From: Solirubrobacteraceae bacterium
Lineage (GTDB): Bacteria > Actinomycetota > Thermoleophilia > Solirubrobacterales > Solirubrobacteraceae
Length of the DNA: 11,367 bases
Assembly (NCBI GenBank): GCA_017882405.1
Contig: JADGPO010000069.1
Coordinates: 1 to 11,367, forward strand
Reading direction: 5' to 3'
How positions within the stretch are numbered: the stretch's first letter is position 1; each line of letters opens with the position of its first letter. The translations under genes and the position numbers were made by a program. This document shows, in pieces, positions 6,666 to 11,367 of this stretch. Below the pieces are notes generated by a model. The model worked only from the letters and a program-made list of their open reading frames with translations, was not told where the DNA came from and did no database searches.

Positions 6666-8003
6666 ATGGAGCACGAGGAGCATCCGTCCGCGGAGGCTCA
6701 GGCGGCGCCGCCGGGGAGCGTCGCGACGGTGCAGATCGGGGATCCGTCCGCCCTGGCGATGGCCGTCGACGCAGCCCGGCCGTCTCGGCCGCTGACACCG
6801 GCTCGCCTGCTCGGGCTCCAGCGGACCGTGGGGAACCGTGCCACCAGGCGGCTGCTCGCCCGGGATGCGCAGCGGGTCCCCGGCCCGAGCGGGGAGCCGG
6901 CCTCCGAGGCCGAGGCGGTCCAGTTCGCCGGCAGGCTGGCCCCGCGGGCCGGGACGGCGTCGCTGACGAGCGAGTACTACACGCTGTTTCGCTTCCTCGT
7001 GAAGACGTATCTGCCGGCGTTCTGGCAGCGGCTGGGCAGGGACTGGACCTTCGACTCCTATCCGTATCAGACGTTCACCTTCCGGATCATGCAGACTCCC
7101 AAGGGGGAGCTGATCGGCATCGGGCCCGCCGTCTTGAGCCGCATCGCCGCCGGTGAGCTGCGCAACGTCGTGACCGAGCTGGAAGGGACGCTGAAGCGCC
7201 TGCTGCCGACGCCGATCGGCTTTCAGGAGGCGCTGATCGAGGGGGCCCAGATCCTGCATCCGAAGTTCGGCCTGGCAGGTGGCAACCAGGCGGGGCCGGA
7301 TCCCGGCGACGGGTACGACGCCGGCGAGTGGGATGAGCTCCCCACGCCGCGCGGCGTGCTGCAGTGCAAGCTCAACATCGAGCCGTGGGCGGCGATGAAG
7401 CACCTCGTCGACAACGTCATCGACGATGTCTCGGTTCCGAAAGCCGGAGGAGGGACGACCAAGTGGTCGACCGACTGCTTCGAGTTCGTCGTCCTGCTGC
7501 GCATCTATGCCTTCTGGCGCAGCATGGCCAGGGCGGAGTTCAACAAGCGCTTCGCTCGGTTCCAGCTCGGATTCTTCGCCAAGACGAACCTCGTCTGGAA
7601 GCCGCTGATCGTCGCCACCAAGCCCGGTGAGGCGCCGTTTCGCTGGGGCGAGGAGACCTCGAAGCAGACCAGCGCGGGTCTCTCCTTCGATCAGAAGAGG
7701 ATCCCGGTGGGCAAGACGTGGAGGCAGCTGCTGGCCGATGCCCCGATCGGAACCCAGGTGATCTGGTCCAACAAGGACGCGACCGCCCAGTGCACCAAGG
7801 ACGCCAACCTGTCCTTCTGCGCGTACATGAACGAGAACACGACGAAGGTCGGCGACGGCAAGTACGCCGCCCACCCGTTCGGCGTCGTCGATGAGCATAC
7901 GATCGTGACCGAGATGGCCAAGGCCGTCGTCGGCGACCCGATCCCCCGGGGCTACATCCAGAAGAACATCTTCATCTCGGCGATGCGGCAGCCGGGCGAC
8001 TGA
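6666..8003 (+). CDS. Putative injected effector: LQRxxGN N-terminal region plus Tgl-like transglutaminase domain
   Basis: 445 residues, soluble, no signal peptide or membrane segment. Residues 1-45 are Ala/Pro-rich and probably disordered. Residues 51-64 read LQRTVGNRATRRLL, the signature commonly found near the N-terminus of proteins linked to extracellular contractile injection systems, often just before a DUF4157 (eCIS_core) domain; no HExxH of DUF4157 is present here. The C-terminal half resembles Bacillus Tgl, a protein-glutamine gamma-glutamyltransferase. KLNIEPWAAMKHLVDN (235-250) matches a Tgl segment before the active site. TDCFEFVVLL (269-278) places Cys271 at the Tgl nucleophile, with Asp270 where Tgl has Glu. 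VIWSNKD (365-371) matches the strand after the core. MNENTTKVGDGKYAAHPFGV (388-407) gives Glu390 and His403, 13 residues apart as in Tgl. The region 100-230 is not recognised. Likely reaction: Gln-Lys crosslinking or Gln deamidation of proteins. Delivery by an injection system is inference, since no structural genes are nearby. Confidence 0.78.
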   Translation: MEHEEHPSAEAQAAPPGSVATVQIGDPSALAMAVDAARPSRPLTPARLLGLQRTVGNRATRRLLARDAQRVPGPSGEPASEAEAVQFAGRLAPRAGTASLTSEYYTLFRFLVKTYLPAFWQRLGRDWTFDSYPYQTFTFRIMQTPKGELIGIGPAVLSRIAAGELRNVVTELEGTLKRLLPTPIGFQEALIEGAQILHPKFGLAGGNQAGPDPGDGYDAGEWDELPTPRGVLQCKLNIEPWAAMKHLVDNVIDDVSVPKAGGGTTKWSTDCFEFVVLLRIYAFWRSMARAEFNKRFARFQLGFFAKTNLVWKPLIVATKPGEAPFRWGEETSKQTSAGLSFDQKRIPVGKTWRQLLADAPIGTQVIWSNKDATAQCTKDANLSFCAYMNENTTKVGDGKYAAHPFGVVDEHTIVTEMAKAVVGDPIPRGYIQKNIFISAMRQPGD

Positions 8004-8124
8004 CGCTCGCGTAGGTCTTCAGCTCGGCGTCTCGCTGCGGAGTCCCTGACAGGTCCTCGCTTCCGACACGCCTCTTACAGAGCTCATAGTGATGGCTTCG
8101 CCGCGCGGGCCAAGCTTTCAGACC
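8004..8124. promoter_or_regulatory. Spacer and possible promoter of the glycosyltransferase gene
   Basis: About 120 bases between the transglutaminase-like stop and ATG 8125. A possible promoter is TTCCGA (8061-8066) with CATAGT (8085-8090) 18 bases on, which would start the transcript near 8097 and leave ATG 8125 as the first start. An alternative TACAGA (8076-8081) lies seven bases before GTG 8089 but lacks the final T. No terminator hairpin is evident. Confidence 0.25.
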
Positions 8125-9297
8125 ATGACCCTCACCGCGCCCGCCCCGGCCGTCCTCGCCGCCCCGCCGATCGACGCCCGCCCGCCCGCGCGCATCGACA
8201 TCGTCGTTCCCGTATACAACGAGCAGGAGGTGCTTGAGGACTCGATCCGCCGCCTGCACGACTACTGCAGCGCCGAGCTTGACCACGACTGGCGGATCGT
8301 GATCGCCGACAACGCCAGCACGGACGCCACGCTGCCCCTCGCCCGCGAGCTGGCCGCCGCGCTGGAGCGCACCGCCGTTCTGCACCTGGAGCGCAAGGGC
8401 CGCGGCCGCGCGCTGCGAACGGCGTGGTCGGCCAGCGACGCCGACGTGCTGTGTTACATGGACGTCGATCTGTCGACCGACCTGCGCGCGCTGCCGCCGC
8501 TGATCTCGGCCCTGGCCAGTGGCCACAGCGAGGTGGCGACCGGCACCCGGCTGGCCCCCGGCTCCCGAGTGGTCCGCGGGCGCAAGCGCGAGCTGATCTC
8601 CCGGTCCTACAACCGGCTGTTGCGCGTGACCCTGAAAGCCCGCTTCTCCGACGCCCAGTGCGGCTTCAAGGCGATCCGCGCCGACGCCGCCCGCCGGCTG
8701 CTCCCGCAGATCGCCGACCAGGGCTGGTTCTTCGACACCGAGCTGCTGATCTGCGCCCAGCGCCACGGGATGCGGATCCACGAGGTGGCGGTCGACTGGA
8801 TCGACGATCCCGACTCGCGCGTCGACATTCTCTCCACCGCGCTCGGCGACCTGCGGGGCGTTCTCCGGATGCGCTTCGCCACCGCGCTGCCGCGCTTTCT
8901 GGCGATCGGCGTGGTCTCCACCCTCGCCTACGTGCTGCTGTACCTGGCGCTGCGCGGCTGGCTGGGCGCGACCGGTGCCAACGCGCTGGCGCTGGCCCTG
9001 ACCGCGGTGGGCAACACGCAGGCCAACCGGCGCTTCAGCTTCCGGGTCCGCGGGCGCGCCGGGCTGCTGCGCCAGCACGCCGCCGGCGCGCTGGTCTACC
9101 TGCTGGCGCTGGGCCTCACCGACGGCGCCCTGCGGCTGCTCGGCGCAGTGGACCCTCGTCCAGGCCGGCTGCTGGAGGTGGTCGTGCTGGTGGCAGCCAG
9201 CGCCGTGGCCACGATCACGCGCTACGTGGCCCTGCGCAGCTGGGTGTTCGCCGGCGCCGGCCCGGGAGCGCGCGTGCTGCGGACGATTCCGCGCTAG
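8125..9297 (+). CDS. GT2 (DPM1-like) glycosyltransferase fused to a GtrA-like membrane domain
   Basis: 390 residues from ATG 8125. The GT-A domain begins at IDIVVPVYNEQE (24-35), continues with VIADNASTDAT (59-69) and carries the metal/nucleotide motif YMDVDLSTD (111-119, DVD at 113-115). It also has FSDAQCGFKAIR (174-185) and GWFFDTELLICAQRHGMRIH (200-219), all as in dolichyl/polyprenyl-phosphate sugar synthases. From about 255 on, four hydrophobic segments follow (about 255-277, 282-296, 319-339 and 350-368), with GNTQANRRFSF and TRYVALRSWVF typical of GtrA. The likely role is to put a sugar from a nucleotide sugar onto a polyprenyl phosphate at the inner leaflet, with the GtrA part helping membrane anchoring or flipping, for cell-surface glycan or protein glycosylation. 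The sugar is unknown. GTG 8089 or ATG 8092 would add up to 12 residues of low complexity; the start is not settled. Confidence 0.92.
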   Translation: MTLTAPAPAVLAAPPIDARPPARIDIVVPVYNEQEVLEDSIRRLHDYCSAELDHDWRIVIADNASTDATLPLARELAAALERTAVLHLERKGRGRALRTAWSASDADVLCYMDVDLSTDLRALPPLISALASGHSEVATGTRLAPGSRVVRGRKRELISRSYNRLLRVTLKARFSDAQCGFKAIRADAARRLLPQIADQGWFFDTELLICAQRHGMRIHEVAVDWIDDPDSRVDILSTALGDLRGVLRMRFATALPRFLAIGVVSTLAYVLLYLALRGWLGATGANALALALTAVGNTQANRRFSFRVRGRAGLLRQHAAGALVYLLALGLTDGALRLLGAVDPRPGRLLEVVVLVAASAVATITRYVALRSWVFAGAGPGARVLRTIPR

Positions 9298-9347
9298 GTG
9301 ATTGCTTCCTCCGCCGGGCATGGCAAATCGCGCAACCCGCCGATCCC

Positions 9348-9363
9348 CTGGTCCGAGGACCGG
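9348..9363. terminator. Small hairpin between convergent genes, possible bidirectional terminator
   Basis: CTGGTCC-GA-GGACCGG is an imperfect inverted repeat (one T-G pair) in the 68-base gap between the glycosyltransferase stop and the DUF302 stop. The tight loop means only the outer pairs would form. No T-run follows on either strand. Its position between two converging genes is the main argument. Confidence 0.25.
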
Positions 9364-9365
9364 TC

Positions 9366-9749
9366 TCAGACGGCGCCGCCCGCCGCGGCCGCCACCGCGG
9401 CCAGCAGCTGGGCCATCGCCTCCAGCGTCTGCGCGTGGGCGCCCGCCGCGTAGCGATCAGCCAGCGTCCGCGGATCCTCGTAGCCGACGTTGACGCCGTC
9501 CTCGCCGGCCCACACGAGCATCCGCAGCGGCAGCTCGATGCCGATCCGGGGATCGTCCTGCATCAGCGCCGTGCCCGCCCTCGGGTTGCCGAACACCAGC
9601 ACCTGCTCGTCGGCCAGCTCCAGCCCGACCTCCCGGGCGGCGGCGGCATGGTCGATGCGGGCGAACACCGTCAGCCCACGGGCCTGGACGGCCTTGATCA
9701 GCCGCCGCATCGTCTCGGCGTGGTCATGGGCGCTGCGCTGGACGATCAC
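9366..9749 (-). CDS. DUF302 family protein
   Basis: 127 residues, no signal peptide. The pattern is that of DUF302: an N-terminal helix with TMRRLIKAVQARGLTVFARIDHAAAA (about 13-38), a strand and turn with DEQVLVFGNPRAGTALMQDDP (47-67), then GIELPLRMLVWAGEDGVNVGYEDP (69-92) and a terminal helix. Its biochemical function is unknown; the fold is thought to bind small ligands. The start is GTG 9749, which overlaps the aminotransferase stop as GTGA (four bases), so its translation is probably coupled to that gene. There is no other start nearby. Confidence 0.9.
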   Translation of the reverse strand: MIVQRSAHDHAETMRRLIKAVQARGLTVFARIDHAAAAREVGLELADEQVLVFGNPRAGTALMQDDPRIGIELPLRMLVWAGEDGVNVGYEDPRTLADRYAAGAHAQTLEAMAQLLAAVAAAAGGAV

Positions 9750-10915
9750 GCCAGCAGCTCCTCGAAGCGCTGCAGCCCCGCCTCGATCCGCGGCAGGGCA
9801 GCCGCGTAGGAGATCCGCAGGTGCTCGTCGGCGTGCTCGCCGAACGCCGAGCCGGCCAGGACGGCGACGCCCTGCTCGACGAGCAGCCGCTCGGCCAGCT
9901 GCGCTCCGGTGAAGCCCGTGCCCGACACGTCAGGGAAAGCGTAGAACGCTCCCCGTGGAGCGCGGCACGTGACACCGGGCAGCGCGTTGAGCCCGGCTAC
10001 GACGGTGTCGCGGCGCGTGCGAAACGTGTCGACCATGGTGCGCACGTCGTCCATGGGCCCGGTCAGGGCGGCCACGGCGCCGCGCTGCACGAACGGCGGC
10101 ACGCACGACGTGCAGTTGACGAAGAAGCGGGTCAGCGGCTCGCGCAGCGGCTCGGGGACCGCCGCGAAGCCGCAGCGCCAGCCGGTCATCGCGAACGTCT
10201 TGGAGCAGCTGTCGACGAGCACGATCCGCTCCCGCAGCGAGGGCACAGAGGCGAGGCTGGGTGCCGGCACGTCGTACAGGATCTTCGCGTAGACCTCGTC
10301 CGCGAGAATCCAGGCGTCAGTGCGTTCCAGCACCTGCGCGACCGCGGCCAGCTCGTCGCCCGACATCACCGCGCCGGTCGGGTTGTTGGGCGAGTTGAGG
10401 ATCACCAGCCGCGTGCGCGCGCCGATCAGCGCGGCCAGCTCGTCGGGATCGACGGCGAAGCCGGTCCGCGCGCGCAGCGGCACGGGCACCGGGGTCCCGC
10501 CCGCCCACGAGATCGCCGAGCGGTAGATCGGAAAGCCGGGATCGGGATACAGCACCTCGTCGCCCGCGGCCGCGCAGGCGAGGATCGTGAAGAACAGGAA
10601 CGGCTTGGCGCCGGTGGCCACCAGCACCTCCTCAGGCTCGATCGCCAGCCCCCGCGGGCGCGCCAGGTACTCGGCGGCCGCCGCTCGCAGCTCGGGGATT
10701 CCCGGCGCCGGGCAGTACCCGGTCTCCCCGGCGCGCATCGCCGCCTCGGCCGCCGACACCACGTGCGCCGGGGTTGGGAAGTCCGGCTCGCCGATCTCCA
10801 GATGCACCACGTCGGTGCCCTGGCGCTCCATCGCCCGCGCCCGAGCCAGCACCTCGAACGCCGACTCGGTGCCGAGCCCGGCGACGCCGGGGGCCAACGG
10901 CGGTACTAGGTTCAT
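9746..10915 (-). CDS. PLP-dependent class I aminotransferase
   Basis: 389 residues, complete, cytosolic fold-type I aminotransferase close to the aspartate/aromatic aminotransferase group. VVHLEIGEPDFPTPAHV (36-52) and GETGYCPAPGIPELRAA (63-79) are the substrate-domain motifs. LNSPNNPTG (173-181), with Asn178, and ADEVY (205-209), with Asp206, hold the cofactor. SCSKTFAMTGWRCG (236-249) gives the Schiff-base Lys239, and LRISYA (366-371), with Arg367, binds the substrate carboxylate. It transfers an amino group between an amino acid and a 2-oxoacid; the exact amino acid (Asp, aromatic, Ala or Arg-type) cannot be decided. An open extension reaches upstream to 11029 but overlaps the MFS gene and reads as low-complexity Gly/Ala/Pro, so ATG 10915, which starts the conserved part, is chosen. 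It is followed by DUF302 with a four-base overlap. Confidence 0.95.
   Translation of the reverse strand: MNLVPPLAPGVAGLGTESAFEVLARARAMERQGTDVVHLEIGEPDFPTPAHVVSAAEAAMRAGETGYCPAPGIPELRAAAAEYLARPRGLAIEPEEVLVATGAKPFLFFTILACAAAGDEVLYPDPGFPIYRSAISWAGGTPVPVPLRARTGFAVDPDELAALIGARTRLVILNSPNNPTGAVMSGDELAAVAQVLERTDAWILADEVYAKILYDVPAPSLASVPSLRERIVLVDSCSKTFAMTGWRCGFAAVPEPLREPLTRFFVNCTSCVPPFVQRGAVAALTGPMDDVRTMVDTFRTRRDTVVAGLNALPGVTCRAPRGAFYAFPDVSGTGFTGAQLAERLLVEQGVAVLAGSAFGEHADEHLRISYAAALPRIEAGLQRFEELLA
10907..10912 (+). promoter_or_regulatory. Putative -10 box (TAGGTT) of the MFS gene
   Basis: TAGGTT fits TANNNT and lies seven bases before GTG 10920 (13 before ATG 10926). This favours a leaderless transcript beginning with GTG. 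The box lies partly inside the first codons of the divergent aminotransferase gene. Confidence 0.4.
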
Positions 10916-10919
10916 GCAC

Positions 10920-11367
10920 GTGAGTATGCAGTCCGCTCCTCCGGCGCCGCCCCCCGAAGCGGGCCCGAAGCCGGCGCCGTCATCGAGGCGCGGGCGCAGC
11001 TGGGGTCCGAGGCGTCCGAAGCCGAGCACCGCGGTGGCGATCGCCTACGTGAGCGGGATCTTCATGACCGCGATGGACATGCACATCGTCAACGTGGCGC
11101 TGCCGACCCTGCGCCGCGCCTTCGACGCCCCCCTCTCCGACGTCCAGTGGACGGTGATCGCCTACCTGCTGACGCTGGCGGTGCTGATCCCGGCCTCGGG
11201 CTGGATCGGCGACAAGATCGGCACCAAGCGCACGTTCCTGTTCGCGCTGGCCGTGTTCACGATCGCCTCGGCGCTGTGCGGCGCCGCCCATAGCCTCGGC
11301 CAGCTGATCGCCGCCCGCGCGCTGCAGGGTGTCGGCGGAGGCATGCTCACCCCGACGGGGACGGCGA
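10920..11367 (+). CDS. MFS transporter, DHA2-type drug:H+ antiporter (N-terminal part)
   Basis: 149 codons before the right edge of the window, so the 3' part is missing. A Pro-rich cytosolic start (about 1-38) is followed by the first membrane segment with IFMTAMDMHIVNVALPTLRR, which corresponds to the LDxTIVNVALP motif of the 14-helix DHA2 group (EmrB/QacA type), here with Met-His in place of the usual residues. WTVIAYLLTLAVLIPASGWI, then GDKIGTKRTF, gives helix 2 and the MFS loop motif A, and IAARALQGVGGGMLTPTG is the motif B region of helix 4. It probably exports drugs or hydrophobic compounds against protons. GTG 10920 is chosen from the -10 box; ATG 10926 is the alternative. It is divergent from the aminotransferase, with only four bases between the two start codons. 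Confidence 0.9.
   Translation, partial: MSMQSAPPAPPPEAGPKPAPSSRRGRSWGPRRPKPSTAVAIAYVSGIFMTAMDMHIVNVALPTLRRAFDAPLSDVQWTVIAYLLTLAVLIPASGWIGDKIGTKRTFLFALAVFTIASALCGAAHSLGQLIAARALQGVGGGMLTPTGTA
10923..10928 (-). promoter_or_regulatory. Putative -10 box (CATACT) of the aminotransferase-DUF302 pair
   Basis: On the minus strand CATACT is seven bases before ATG 10915. It has the conserved A and last T but lacks the first T. It overlaps the first codons of the MFS gene, so the two divergent promoters face each other across about 20 bases and probably interfere. Confidence 0.3.

Noticed and set aside
6642..7898. 418-codon minus-strand frame opposite the transglutaminase-like gene
   Set aside because: No recognisable motif and compositionally a shadow; the plus frame has catalytic residues and natural composition.
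6666..8003. DUF4157 metalloprotease-like domain in the LQRxxGN protein
   Set aside because: No HExxH motif is present anywhere in the protein; only the short N-terminal signature is shared.
7972..9321. 449-codon minus-strand frame opposite the glycosyltransferase
   Set aside because: Gln/Gly/Ala/His-rich shadow; the plus frame has complete GT2 and GtrA motifs.
9821..10909. 362-codon plus-strand frame opposite the aminotransferase
   Set aside because: Arg/His/Gly-rich shadow; the minus frame has all PLP motifs.
10916..11029. 38-residue N-terminal extension of the aminotransferase
   Set aside because: It overlaps the MFS gene, is low in complexity, and the family start corresponds to ATG 10915.
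1..11367. Mobile element, CRISPR array, tRNA or rRNA
   Set aside because: No transposase, spaced direct repeats, terminal inverted repeats or RNA-gene signatures were seen on reading both strands; a tRNA and repeat scan would settle it.

Overview
The window is about 11.4 kb of very GC-rich DNA (roughly 70% by eye) with tightly packed genes. Codon use is strongly GC-biased, GTG/TTG starts are present, and several genes appear to begin almost directly after a TANNNT -10 box. Together with the gene families present (pyruvate phosphate dikinase, a CoxL fragment, a bacterial acyl-ACP thioesterase, DUF302, a DHA2-type MFS pump), this suggests an actinobacterium, possibly of the Thermoleophilia/Solirubrobacterales type. 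That placement is inference, because there is no rRNA or other phylogenetic marker here.

Layout, left to right. (1) A full-length ppdK on the plus strand, followed by about 180 bp with no convincing gene but a strong GC hairpin. (2) A divergent pair: a small SRPBCC-fold protein (minus) and a zinc-less MDR oxidoreductase (plus). (3) A minus-strand cluster read from 6619 down to 4390: a DoxX-like membrane protein, an in-frame remnant of an aerobic CO dehydrogenase/xanthine dehydrogenase-type large subunit, an acyl-ACP thioesterase and a second MDR oxidoreductase. These overlap or almost touch, so they look like one transcription unit. It ends tail to tail with the first MDR gene. (4) A plus-strand gene at 6666-8003, divergent from doxX, encoding an unusual 445-residue protein. 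(5) A GT2 glycosyltransferase fused to a GtrA-like membrane domain. (6) A minus-strand pair, aminotransferase then DUF302, coupled by a 4-base overlap. (7) The start of a DHA2-type MFS transporter that runs off the right edge and diverges from the aminotransferase.

The most interesting gene is 6666-8003. Its N-terminal part carries the LQR-x-x-GN-x-A-x-x-x-LL signature that is typical of proteins associated with extracellular contractile injection systems. Its C-terminal half matches the Bacillus Tgl-type protein-glutamine gamma-glutamyltransferase by eye, including a catalytic Cys, Glu and His, with the Glu-to-His spacing of 13 residues preserved exactly. I read it as a candidate injected protein-crosslinking or deamidating effector. 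No injection-system structural genes lie in this window.

The remaining genes look like ordinary accessory or central metabolism: PEP/pyruvate interconversion, fatty-acyl release, redox enzymes, amino-acid transamination, cell-surface glycosylation and drug efflux. No tRNA, rRNA, CRISPR array, insertion sequence or attachment site was seen.
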